Positions 1 to 7,403 of a stretch of DNA of 64,000 bases are shown here, piece after piece. The notes under the pieces were generated by a model. It saw only the letters and a program-made list of their open reading frames with translations. It was not told the DNA's origin and made no database searches. Source of the DNA: an uncultured Pseudomonadota bacterium (GTDB taxonomy: Bacteria > Pseudomonadota > Gammaproteobacteria > Burkholderiales > SG8-41); assembly GCA_946885605.1 (NCBI GenBank), contig CAMPGR010000003.1, forward strand, positions 1 to 64,000, given 5' to 3'. Numbering within the stretch: the first letter of the stretch is position 1; each line of letters begins with the position of its first letter. The position numbers and the translations under genes were made by a program.

Positions 1-944
1 CTACGGTGGAGCGCGTCGAAGCCATGCTGCAGCGTGTGCGCCGGTCGCGCGACGATCTCGTCGCTTCGGTCGCGCCGGCATTCGGCGGCGCCACAGTCGC
101 CGTCATCGCAGCGAATGCCGTCATGGCAGGGTGCGAGCCCGAATACCTGCCGGTTCTCATCGCGGCCGTCGAAGCATTGGCCGATCCTGCGTTCAACCTG
201 CAGGGCATCCAGGCGACGACCAACCCGGCAACGCCCTGGCTTGTCATCAACGGCCCGATCGCTCGAGAACTGGGCGTCAACTCGGGCAGCAACTGCCTCG
301 GGCAGGGCGCCTGGGCCAACGCGACGATAGGCCGCGCGGTGCGCCTCGTTCTGCAGAACGTCGGAGGGGGCCGTCCCGGTGAAATGGATCGGGCTACGCA
401 CGGTCAGCCGGGAAAATACAGTTTCTGCTGCGCGGAAAACGAAGCGGAGAGCCCGTGGGAACCGTTGCATGTCGAGCGGGGATACGAGCGCGAGCGCAGC
501 ACCGTTAGCGTGATCGGCGCGTCGGGCACATTGAATATGAACAGCCACGCCAAGGATGCGGAAGACCTGTTGCAGGCGATCGCGCAGTGCATCGCGTTTC
601 CGCTGAGCAACGATTACTACTTTGGCGGCGAGCCGTGGATCGTGCTCTCGCCCGAGCATGCCCATATCCTGAGGCGCGACGGTCTCGGCAAACCGGAAAT
701 CCGCCAGCGTCTGTGGGAATTGTCGAAATTGCCTGCGGGCCGCTTAGCCGCCAAGGACCGGGCGCGTGTCGAACATATTCGACGCGGCGAATTGGGCGTG
801 ATTGAAGCGGGCACCCTCATCCCTCCTGCGCCAGCCCCCGACGGCATCGGTATCGTCGTGGCCGGCGGGCCGGGCACGCATTCGGTTTACGTGCCGACCT
901 TCGGTGTCACGCGGGCCGTCACGCGAGTGATTGCGCTGTCCTGA
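1..944 (+). CDS. UGSC-partner family protein, paralogue A (5' end outside window)
   Basis: The reading frame is open from the first bases and ends with TGA at 942-944, so the N-terminus lies left of the window. About 312 residues are visible. The protein aligns along its whole visible length with the genes at 27108-28175 and 32715-33830: shared stretches include NLQGIQATTNP, GQGAWANATIGRA, GEMDRATHGQPGKY, FCCAENE, SPWEPLHVERG and a C-terminal GGPGTHSVYVPTFG. Both paralogues lie directly downstream of UGSC selenoprotein genes, so a UGSC gene may lie just beyond the left edge. I know no biochemical function for this family. The adjacent cysteine pair in FCCAENE is shared with paralogue B and absent from paralogue C. 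Confidence 0.85.
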   Translation, partial: TVERVEAMLQRVRRSRDDLVASVAPAFGGATVAVIAANAVMAGCEPEYLPVLIAAVEALADPAFNLQGIQATTNPATPWLVINGPIARELGVNSGSNCLGQGAWANATIGRAVRLVLQNVGGGRPGEMDRATHGQPGKYSFCCAENEAESPWEPLHVERGYERERSTVSVIGASGTLNMNSHAKDAEDLLQAIAQCIAFPLSNDYYFGGEPWIVLSPEHAHILRRDGLGKPEIRQRLWELSKLPAGRLAAKDRARVEHIRRGELGVIEAGTLIPPAPAPDGIGIVVAGGPGTHSVYVPTFGVTRAVTRVIALS

Positions 945-1019
945 ACCGCCACCGTTCCCGGTGGTCACAGAAGGAAGACGCGGCGTTTGCCGCCTGCGAA
1001 CCCCATCGAAGGAGCGGCG

Positions 1020-2249
1020 ATGAAAGACGAACTGGAACGTGCCGACGATGTCGCCACTACAGAACAGACAACGGCGGGTCCCTGGCCCATGCTGAGCACC
1101 CTCGGGATCGGCGCGACCCTTATGTATTTTCTGGACCCTGACCGCGGGCGGCGGCGGCGCGCGCTGCTGCGCGATCAAATCGTGCATGCCGGGCGGCGCT
1201 TGCGGGAAGCCCGCCGCATCACCGCGGTCGACGTCGTTAACCGCAGCAACGGCCTACTTGCCGAAGCGAGCCGGTGGCTGAGCGAGGAAACGGGTATTTC
1301 GGATCGCGAGCTGACCGAGCGGGTGCGCTCGAAACTGGGACGTGTCGTTTCGCATCCGCACGCGATCGAGGTGGCGGTGCGCGACGGCTATGTCACGCTG
1401 AGCGGCCCTATCCTCATTCACGAAGTGCAGCCCCTCATTTCGACCGTGCGGCGGGTGGAGGGCGTGCGGGGGGTGGAAGACCGCCTGTCGGCTTATCCCG
1501 AGCCGGATGGGATCTCTGCCCTGCAGGGCGGGCGGCCGCGCAACAATCGCTTCGAGTTCTTTCAACGGAACTGGTCTCCCACCGCGCGTCTGATCGCGGG
1601 CACACTCGGCGCGGGACTGATGATGGCGGGCACCCGGGGACGGAGCGCGATGAATCTTGCGATGAGCGTGCTCGGCGGGGGACTCCTCCTGCGCGCCGCG
1701 ACGAATCGGGAGCTTTCGAGCCTGCTCGGCATGGCAGACGAAAGCCGCGGCGTCGTCGTGCAAAAGACGATCAACGTAAACGCGCCGGTGGAGAACGTCT
1801 TCGCATTCTGGCGCGATTACGAGAATTTCCCGCTCTTCATGTCGAACGTGCTCAAAGTGCAGCCGCTCGACGAGTACCGCTCGCGCTGGATCGTGGCGGG
1901 GCCAGCCGGCATGCCGATCGAATGGATCTCGGAAGTGACGTGCGTTGTTCCCAACGAGCGTATCGAATGGCGCTCGCTACCGGGCTCTCCCGTCCGCCAC
2001 AGGGGCATGGTGCGGTTCTATCCCAACGGCAACGGCGGCACGCGCATCGATATCAGGCTATGGTACATGCCGCTTGCCGGCGCCATCGGTCATGTCGTGG
2101 CGCGCGTCTTCGGCGCCGATCCGAAGAGTGAAATGGACGACGACCTGATGCGCATGAAAACGATGATCGAAACGGGACGCCGGCCGCATGACGCCGCACG
2201 CGCACCGGAGGACGCGTCCGAATCCACGGAAAGGGCGAGGGCGGACTGA
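1020..2249 (+). CDS. BON domain plus SRPBCC (polyketide cyclase-like) protein
   Basis: A 409-residue protein. ATG at 1020 is chosen because AAGGAG lies five bases before it; the frame stays open upstream but has no better site. A hydrophobic stretch near residues 20-35 precedes an Arg-rich segment. A BON domain follows (about residues 95-160; VRSKLGRVVSHPHAIEV and GYVTLSGPI). Then come two short hydrophobic stretches (about 190-240) and a C-terminal SRPBCC domain (about 255-390; the segment VQKTINVNAPVENVFAFW is the typical start of this fold). BON domains are thought to bind membranes, and SRPBCC domains bind hydrophobic ligands. A role in envelope stress is inference. The downstream gene at 2323 is probably co-transcribed. 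Confidence 0.8.
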   Translation: MKDELERADDVATTEQTTAGPWPMLSTLGIGATLMYFLDPDRGRRRRALLRDQIVHAGRRLREARRITAVDVVNRSNGLLAEASRWLSEETGISDRELTERVRSKLGRVVSHPHAIEVAVRDGYVTLSGPILIHEVQPLISTVRRVEGVRGVEDRLSAYPEPDGISALQGGRPRNNRFEFFQRNWSPTARLIAGTLGAGLMMAGTRGRSAMNLAMSVLGGGLLLRAATNRELSSLLGMADESRGVVVQKTINVNAPVENVFAFWRDYENFPLFMSNVLKVQPLDEYRSRWIVAGPAGMPIEWISEVTCVVPNERIEWRSLPGSPVRHRGMVRFYPNGNGGTRIDIRLWYMPLAGAIGHVVARVFGADPKSEMDDDLMRMKTMIETGRRPHDAARAPEDASESTERARAD

Positions 2250-2322
2250 GCCGCAGCCCGCTTCCGCCTCCGCGCAAGCTCGTTCACAATACGCGAATGG
2301 ACATGACGATTCGCGGAGGGCC

Positions 2323-2667
2323 ATGGCGATCGGGTGGCTGACGGCACTGAAGGCGCTGCCGTGGGGAACCATCCTGAGCCAGGCGCCGACGGTGGTCGAC
2401 GCGGCAAATCGGCTGCTCAACCAGACGCGGCGCCGGCACCCGGAGAGCGGCGCACCCGGTGAATTCGAGTCGTTGCAGGAACGCATTGCGGCGCTCGAGG
2501 AGCACGATCGCGCTGACGCGGCGGTGCTGAAGCAATTGGCGGAAGAGGTGGCGGTGCTCGCGCGCGCCTCGCAGGTGATGGCGATAAGGACGCGGCTCGT
2601 GCTCTGGCTGAGCGTGGCGGCGATCGTGACCGGCCTCATCGCCATCGGGCTCGTGATTTCAGCCTAG
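2323..2667 (+). CDS. Small coiled-coil membrane-anchored protein
   Basis: A 114-residue protein. The frame is open from 2188, but ATG 2323 has CGGAGG just upstream and gives a sensible N-terminus, MAIGWLTALKALPWG. Residues 45-80 are rich in Glu, Gln, Ala and Leu and look like a coiled coil (LQERIAALEEHDRADAAVLK). The last 25 residues are a single hydrophobic membrane segment (LSVAAIVTGLIAIGLVI). It lies 73 bp after the BON/SRPBCC gene on the same strand. I do not recognise the family. A tail-anchored inner-membrane protein is the most that can be inferred. Confidence 0.7.
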   Translation: MAIGWLTALKALPWGTILSQAPTVVDAANRLLNQTRRRHPESGAPGEFESLQERIAALEEHDRADAAVLKQLAEEVAVLARASQVMAIRTRLVLWLSVAAIVTGLIAIGLVISA

Positions 2668-2741
2668 AACTCGTGGTTTGACCTTGGCGTTTTCGTCACC
2701 CGGGCCGCGAACGAAGCCGCGCGCATTCTGTCCACCTCGAC

Positions 2742-3191
2742 ATGGACACCACGTGGATACTCGTAGCCGATCGCACCCGCGCGCGGATCTTCGAGGAAGT
2801 GCGTTCGCCGCGCGCGGTGCAGGAAATCGCCGACTTGATCAATCCGCTGGGCCGGGCGCGGCATAGCGAGCTCACCACCGATGCGGAAGGGCGCTCGCGC
2901 AGCTCGAGTCTCCGTACGCGCGCGCATACCGAGTCGCCCGGCATCACCGCCGATACGCACGAGGCGGAGCGCTTCTCACACCAGATCGCGGATTATCTCG
3001 AAACCGCGCGCAACGAGCACCGTTACAGCCGCCTCTGGATCGTCGCCGCGCCGAAGTTTCTGGCCATGATTCGCAAGAGCCTGAGCCGGGAAGCGCGCAA
3101 GCTGATCGAGGAAGAAATCGACAAGGATCTCTCGCGTTCCAACGTGCGCGAGATCGATTCGCTCGTCGCAAGCCGCAGAAAAAGCGTCTAG
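2742..3191 (+). CDS. Host attachment protein (baeRF-type family)
   Basis: A 149-residue protein beginning MDTTWILVADRTRARIF, the characteristic opening of the family annotated as 'protein required for attachment to host cells', related to the bacterial/archaeal eRF1 (baeRF) fold. The middle segment is rich in Arg, Ser and Thr. The C-terminal half carries HRYSRLWIVAAPKFLAMIR followed by an acidic/basic helix, also typical. Length fits the family. The attachment name comes from an Agrobacterium gene and may not describe its role here; a ribosome- or stress-associated role is possible. It is monocistronic as far as can be seen. Confidence 0.8.
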   Translation: MDTTWILVADRTRARIFEEVRSPRAVQEIADLINPLGRARHSELTTDAEGRSRSSSLRTRAHTESPGITADTHEAERFSHQIADYLETARNEHRYSRLWIVAAPKFLAMIRKSLSREARKLIEEEIDKDLSRSNVREIDSLVASRRKSV

Positions 3192-3308
3192 AGTCCGATT
3201 GCGCATGCGTCCTGCGCGCGCTTCGCGTGCAGGACGCCATCTCCTATTGCAGCTACAATATGCTCTTGTGCTACGGGAACGGCATGTCATCGCCGTCTGG
3301 GAGGAAAG

Positions 3309-3956
3309 ATGCAGAAAAGCACAATCTCGGCGTACCCGGAAGTACGCACCAAGCTGCCGTGGCGGGCGGGCATAGCGCTCGCTGCGGTCGCCTATGTCGC
3401 ACTGAAGTGGATCGTGCCTTCGGTCGCCGGTTCCAGCCCAGCGCTGAAACCGCTCGCCGCGACTGCGCAGTCCTCCGCAGCCTTCGTCGCGCTGCTCTTT
3501 GTCGCTCTTGCCTTTTTTTCTCTCGGTCACGCCTATCGCCGGCGCCGCGCGCTCGACCTCGAGATGAGCGTCGCGACGTTGCGCGCGCTGCCGCGGGAAC
3601 GCTTCGAGCATTTTGCGCGGGCCGCGTTCGAAAACGAGGCGTACGTGGTTGCGCAGAGCTCGAGGCCGGAGCGCGGTGCCGATCTCGTGCTCACACGGGG
3701 CAACCAGCGGCTTGCCGTGCAGTGCCGGCGCTGGCGCAGCAAAGCGATCGATGTGGAGCCGCTTCGCGAGCTTTATCGCTCGATGGACGCCGAAGCGGCC
3801 AGCGGATGCGTCTTCGTGAGCACCGGCGAGTACACCGTTGCCGCTCGCCGCTTCGCGACCGGAAAGCCGCTGCGGCTGATTGCCGGGCGCGATCTCGATC
3901 GTATGCTGCGCGACCTCGAGCGCGGGCCCGCAACGGGCGCCGGCGCGCGAGTGTAG
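3309..3956 (+). CDS. Membrane-anchored Mrr-like restriction endonuclease domain protein
   Basis: A 215-residue protein. Two hydrophobic segments (about residues 22-40 and 55-77) precede a cytoplasmic domain. That domain reads like the Mrr-cat/restriction endonuclease type IV fold: a helix with FEHFARAAFENEAY, then GADLVLTRGNQRLAVQCRRW, matching the D...QxK nuclease core, although the usual Lys is Arg here (Q-C-R). The C-terminus (GCVFVSTGEYTVAARRFA) also matches. Such membrane-linked Mrr-like proteins are widespread in proteobacteria and their substrates are mostly unknown. A candidate -10 element TACAAT lies before the gene, near 3253. Catalytic activity is uncertain given the Lys-to-Arg change. 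Confidence 0.75.
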   Translation: MQKSTISAYPEVRTKLPWRAGIALAAVAYVALKWIVPSVAGSSPALKPLAATAQSSAAFVALLFVALAFFSLGHAYRRRRALDLEMSVATLRALPRERFEHFARAAFENEAYVVAQSSRPERGADLVLTRGNQRLAVQCRRWRSKAIDVEPLRELYRSMDAEAASGCVFVSTGEYTVAARRFATGKPLRLIAGRDLDRMLRDLERGPATGAGARV

Positions 3957-4059
3957 CGAACCTCCCGATACGCGCAAAAAAATTTTGCCCGAGGCGGCCG
4001 CGCGCGCGAAGCGGGGCGCGGGGTAAAGCTGATATCATCCGCGGCAAGGGAGGGCTCGT
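3957..4059. other. Short intergenic stretch with an A/T palindrome
   Basis: An inverted repeat GCAAAA-AAA-TTTTGC occupies 3974-3988, just after the Mrr-like gene. It could be a weak terminator-like element, but it has no GC-rich stem. The rest shows nothing recognisable. Confidence 0.3.
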
Positions 4060-4425
4060 ATGCGCAGACTGCTACTTGCGCTGGCGCTTGCCGGCGTCTT
4101 CCTGCCCGCGTCGGCGGAGCAGCAGAAAACCTATGCCGTGTACATGGCGATTCCGTGTGAAGCCTACATCGAGGAGCGCTGGGATCCCGAGGGCGTGCGC
4201 TACAAGCAGATTCAGGCCTGGATATCAGGCTACGTGACCTCGTACAACGGCTGGCAGCCTGACACCCATGACATACTGGGCAAGGCGAGCGTCGCGAACG
4301 TCGAGGCGTGGGTGGAAAACTACTGCAGGTCCAACCCGCTCAATAATCTCTCCAACGCCATGGCGGAGCTCGTGAGCGGGCTGCACGCGAGCCGGCAACG
4401 GACCGCAATGGATCCGGCACGCTGA
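4060..4425 (+). CDS. Small secreted protein, HdeA/Rap1a-like
   Basis: A 121-residue protein with a clear signal peptide (MRRLLLALALAGVFLPASA, cleavage probably after ASA). The mature part is about 100 residues with two cysteines, one near the start (IPCEAYIEERW) and one near the end (VENYCRSNPLNNL), likely to form a disulphide in the periplasm. The pattern C...AWISGYVTSYNG...VENYC..NP resembles small periplasmic proteins of the HdeA or Rap1a type, but the match is by eye and weak. ATG 4060 follows a GGGAGGG site. It may form a unit with the OmpH/Skp-like gene 67 bp downstream. Confidence 0.6.
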   Translation: MRRLLLALALAGVFLPASAEQQKTYAVYMAIPCEAYIEERWDPEGVRYKQIQAWISGYVTSYNGWQPDTHDILGKASVANVEAWVENYCRSNPLNNLSNAMAELVSGLHASRQRTAMDPAR

Positions 4426-4492
4426 CGCGAACCGCGAGTTTGTCTCGCGCCGGGCTGGAGCTTCGTTCGGTTCTCCCGTAAGCTTTCGTCGT

Positions 4493-5014
4493 ATGAATCG
4501 CCTCGTAATGTGGGCGGGGCTCGCCGCGGCACTGCTCGTGCTGGCGCTCCCTGCAGTCGCTCAGCCGGTAAAGATCGGCTTCATCAACGTGCTGCGCATC
4601 GAGCGCGAATCGAAGCGTCCCAAGCTCGACGCCGAGAAGCTCAAGCAGGAATTTGCGACGCGCGAAGCCGAAGTGCGGGACCTGCACGCCAAGGTCACGG
4701 CGATGCAGCAGGAGCTCGAGAGTCTCTCAGCGGATGCGCCGGCTGGGGAAATCAACAGCAAGCGCCGCGATTTCGTGCGGACTGCGCAGCACTTCGAGCA
4801 GGTGCGGCGCGGTTTCCTCGAGGATGTGGAGCGCCGCAAGGCCGAGGAGCGGCAGAAATTCCTGCGCGATCTTCGCGCCGTCGTGGCAAAGATCGCGAAA
4901 GCGCAGAAGCTCGACCTCGTGGTGCAGGAGGCGGTCTATGCCGGGCGCGCGATCGATATCACCGACCAGGTGCTGAAAGCGCTGGACCAGGCCGAGAACA
5001 GCAGCGCAAATTAG
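4493..5014 (+). CDS. OmpH/Skp-family periplasmic chaperone
   Basis: A 173-residue protein with a signal peptide (about residues 1-23, ending LPAVAQ) followed by KIGFINVLRIERES, the usual start of mature OmpH/Skp proteins. A long charged helical region (about residues 50-125, strongly coiled-coil) follows, then a conserved tail (AKAQKLDLVVQEAVYAGRAIDITDQVLKAL cut to its core LDLVVQEAVYAG). Length matches Skp (about 160). The family captures unfolded outer-membrane proteins in the periplasm. It is not in the usual bamA-lpxD context, so it may be a second, divergent Skp-like protein rather than the main one. Confidence 0.8.
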   Translation: MNRLVMWAGLAAALLVLALPAVAQPVKIGFINVLRIERESKRPKLDAEKLKQEFATREAEVRDLHAKVTAMQQELESLSADAPAGEINSKRRDFVRTAQHFEQVRRGFLEDVERRKAEERQKFLRDLRAVVAKIAKAQKLDLVVQEAVYAGRAIDITDQVLKALDQAENSSAN

Positions 5015-5026
5015 GCCGGCCGTTTT

Positions 5027-5893
5027 CTACGCGTCGGCGACCACGTATCCCGAAGGGGTCCCCAGCACGGTCGTGCGCTCGAGGTGGCGCAACTGCGTTT
5101 CGTCGAAGTCGCCGAGCGCCTGATGCATGGTGCAGCGGTTGTCCCAGACCACGATATCGTTCGCGCGCCAGGCGTGGCGGTACACGAATTCCGGGCGTGT
5201 CGCGTGGCAGTTGAGATAGTCGATGAGCGGGCGGCTTTCCTCTTCCGTCATCCCGTCGAAGCGTTTGACTTTCTCGCCGAGATAGAGCGCCTTGCGTCCC
5301 GTTTCCGGATGGACGCGCACGACCGGCTGCGCGACCGGCGGGTTGATGCGGCGCTGCTCTTCGGCGCGCGAGATTCCCGTTGCCGTGTTCGCGATCTTGC
5401 GTGTTCCCGACATATGGATGCCGTGGAGGTCCGCGATCAACTTCTTCATGCCGTCGGACAGCGTCTCGTAGGCCATGTACATGCTCGCGAACAGCGTATC
5501 GCCGCCCACGTCCGGAACCGCAAAGCATCGGAGCAGCGAGCCGAGCGCGGGACATGGGGTGAACGACATGTCGGAGTGCCATTGCCGTCCGGTATAGCGG
5601 GTGTCCGATGGCGTGCCGTCGGGATTCGGCTCGTTCGTGACGCGCAGTAGCTCGGGGTAGGCGGGATGCCGGTCGCGCGGCAACGCGTCATGGCGATCGA
5701 GCTCGCCGAAGCGGCGGCTGAATTCGATGTGCTGCTCGCGCGTTACATTCTGATTGCGAAAGAGCAGGATGCCGTACGCGAGAAACGCGTCATAGATGTC
5801 GCCGAACTCGGTTTCGCTCATCGGCCGGGCGATATCGATGCCGCATACTTCCGCGCCGAGCGCGTGCGACAGCCTGCGTAGCTTGAGCGCCAT
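5027..5893 (-). CDS. TauD/TfdA-family Fe(II)/2-oxoglutarate dioxygenase
   Basis: A 288-residue protein. The iron ligands are visible: His106 and Asp108 in QWHSDMSF, and the distal His257 in the segment WDNRCTMHQALGDF. The 2-oxoglutarate-binding Arg is probably Arg273 in HLERTT. The N-terminus (LGAEVCGID) is typical of TauD/TfdA. The family hydroxylates taurine, phenoxyacetates or other acids and alcohols; the substrate here cannot be told. It is convergent with the Skp-like gene (12-bp gap) and 27 bp downstream of the HupE/UreJ gene on the same strand, so the two may share a transcript. Confidence 0.88.
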   Translation of the reverse strand: MALKLRRLSHALGAEVCGIDIARPMSETEFGDIYDAFLAYGILLFRNQNVTREQHIEFSRRFGELDRHDALPRDRHPAYPELLRVTNEPNPDGTPSDTRYTGRQWHSDMSFTPCPALGSLLRCFAVPDVGGDTLFASMYMAYETLSDGMKKLIADLHGIHMSGTRKIANTATGISRAEEQRRINPPVAQPVVRVHPETGRKALYLGEKVKRFDGMTEEESRPLIDYLNCHATRPEFVYRHAWRANDIVVWDNRCTMHQALGDFDETQLRHLERTTVLGTPSGYVVADA

Positions 5894-5920
5894 GGCGGTC
5901 CTCCTGGTGTGCGATTGACA

Positions 5921-6538
5921 TCAGCCGAGGGCGATCAGACCGGCGAAGATGAGCCCGGCGACGCCCACCGCCGCACCCATGATGCGCTGCACCGGCAGGT
6001 GCGGGCGGCGTGCAGCGAGCCACTTCGCCGCTCCAAACGCCGCGAGTGCAATCGAGGACTGCACGCCTGCGAGTCCGGCGAAGTAGGCATAGAGCGGCGC
6101 CGCCTCCGCGCCGACGATCGCTGCGGCGAGTGCGTAGCCATGCAGCAATCCCGCTACGCCGAAGAGCGCCGCCAGCCATCCGCGGGCCGGTTTACGCGCG
6201 GCCATCGCCATCCCACCGAGCGCTACCAGCGAGGCAGCGATCCAGAGCTCGCTCATCTCCCATGGCGACCCCGCGGCGCGCGCGGCAGCCGCCAGGATGG
6301 AGGCGATCACGAACAGCAACGCGAGCAGATACCCGCGCTCGAGCTGCGCCGCGAGCACGCCCGCGCCGAGGGTGAAGAGCAGATGATCGATCCCGATCAC
6401 GGGGTGGCCCAGGCCCGAGAGGAGGCCTTGGACAAAAGTCGCGGGCATCTGGTAATCCATCGCGTGGTGCGCATGGGCCGGCGAGACCAGGGTACAGGCG
6501 ATCGCGGCAACGATGAGAGCCGCCGTGCGGTATGACAT
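5921..6538 (-). CDS. HupE/UreJ-family metal permease
   Basis: A 205-residue protein. ATG at 6538 is chosen because AAGGAGG lies just upstream; the frame is open 33 bases further. A signal-like N-terminus ending AHAHHAMDYQMP is followed by the family motif GLGHPVIGIDHLLFTLGAG and five or six further membrane segments. HupE/UreJ proteins are secondary nickel or cobalt transporters. The gene is divergent from a cobalt-type nitrile hydratase operon starting 153 bp away, which makes cobalt the more likely cargo (inference). Confidence 0.85.
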   Translation of the reverse strand: MSYRTAALIVAAIACTLVSPAHAHHAMDYQMPATFVQGLLSGLGHPVIGIDHLLFTLGAGVLAAQLERGYLLALLFVIASILAAAARAAGSPWEMSELWIAASLVALGGMAMAARKPARGWLAALFGVAGLLHGYALAAAIVGAEAAPLYAYFAGLAGVQSSIALAAFGAAKWLAARRPHLPVQRIMGAAVGVAGLIFAGLIALG

Positions 6539-6691
6539 GGAATCCTCCTTGGCTGCGACCCAGCGATACACGGAATCCCGGGCGAGCCGATTCTAGCGAG
6601 AGCCTCGGCAGCGGGTCAAACCACCCCGCTGCTGTGCTATTGTTATGGGGTCAGACCCCGGTGTCGGGGTGTGATCCCGACGAGGTAGCCG
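6539..6691. promoter_or_regulatory. Divergent promoter region with GGGGTCAGACCCC palindrome
   Basis: The 153 bp between the divergent HupE/UreJ gene and the nitrile hydratase operon contain a perfect 13-bp palindrome, GGGGTC-A-GACCCC, at 6647-6659, about 33 bp before the operon's first ATG. It could be an operator, or a dispersed repeat of a kind common in betaproteobacterial genomes. A second G/C-run pair (GGGGTGTGATCCC) follows at once. No clear -35/-10 pair was assigned. Confidence 0.4.
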
Positions 6692-7051
6692 ATGAGCGAC
6701 AAGCCGATCAACAAGGGACCGCACGACATGGGCGGCGAGCAAGCCGGGCCGATCGACACGACGGACCACGGCATGAAATTCTGGGAAAGGCAGGCGAACG
6801 CGCTGCGCAGCACGCTGAGTGCGAAAAGAATAGTGCGCGTGGACGAACTGCGCCGCGCCGCCGAGGATCTCGGCGACATGTACTACAAGCTCGATTACTT
6901 CGAGCGCACGACTTCGGCGCTCCGCACGGTGCTCCTTGAAAAGGGATACATCACGGAGAGCGAGCTTGGAAGGAAGATGGCGGAAGTGCGCGCGCGCTTC
7001 GATGTGCCCAAGGCGGTTTCGACGCCGGTGAACAAGAGCGGCCATCGATGA
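6692..7051 (+). CDS. Nitrile hydratase/thiocyanate hydrolase, beta N-half subunit
   Basis: A 119-residue protein matching the N-terminal half of nitrile hydratase beta subunits: HDMGG near the start, FWERQANALRSTL, DELRRAAEDLG, Y...YFERTTSALRTVLLEKG, and a C-terminal helix ITESELGRKMAEVRARFD. In thiocyanate hydrolase and a few three-subunit nitrile hydratases the beta chain is split into two genes, as here. Nitrile hydratase activator proteins (P14K type) share this fold, so a maturation role is an alternative. Its stop overlaps the next start (ATGA at 7048-7051), showing translational coupling. Cytoplasmic. Confidence 0.8.
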   Translation: MSDKPINKGPHDMGGEQAGPIDTTDHGMKFWERQANALRSTLSAKRIVRVDELRRAAEDLGDMYYKLDYFERTTSALRTVLLEKGYITESELGRKMAEVRARFDVPKAVSTPVNKSGHR

Positions 7052-7398
7052 TCACCGAGCGCGGCAACGAACGGACTGCAAGTCCCTCCACGTATACGCC
7101 GGCGACCGCGCACCGCTTCAACGTGGGCGATCGCGTGGTCGTGAAGCGCGCGTTTCCGCCGGGACACCGCCGCACGCCGTACTACATTCGCGGCAAGGAA
7201 GGCGTGATCGAACGGATCTGCGGCGCGTTTCCGAATCCGGAGGAGCTCGCCTACGGATTCGATGGCGAGCCGCGCAAGGTGCTGTATCGCGTGCGTTTCC
7301 CGCAGAAGCACGTCTGGAACGCGTATGACGGCCCCGCGCACGACATCATCGAAATGGAAATCTACGAACACTGGCTCGAGCCGGCACCAGCAAGGTGA
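7048..7398 (+). CDS. Nitrile hydratase/thiocyanate hydrolase, beta C-half (SH3-like) subunit
   Basis: A 116-residue protein matching the C-terminal SH3-like domain of nitrile hydratase beta: FNVGDRVVVKRAFPPGHRRT, PYYIRGKEGVIERICGAFPN, LYRVRF, and a closing IIEMEIYEHWLEP. This domain packs against the metal-bearing alpha/gamma subunit. The two small proteins together (119 + 116 residues) cover one full beta subunit. The ATG overlaps the previous stop by four bases, and the alpha-type gene begins six bases after this one. Confidence 0.85.
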   Translation: MITERGNERTASPSTYTPATAHRFNVGDRVVVKRAFPPGHRRTPYYIRGKEGVIERICGAFPNPEELAYGFDGEPRKVLYRVRFPQKHVWNAYDGPAHDIIEMEIYEHWLEPAPAR

Positions 7399-7403
7399 AT
7401 CAC

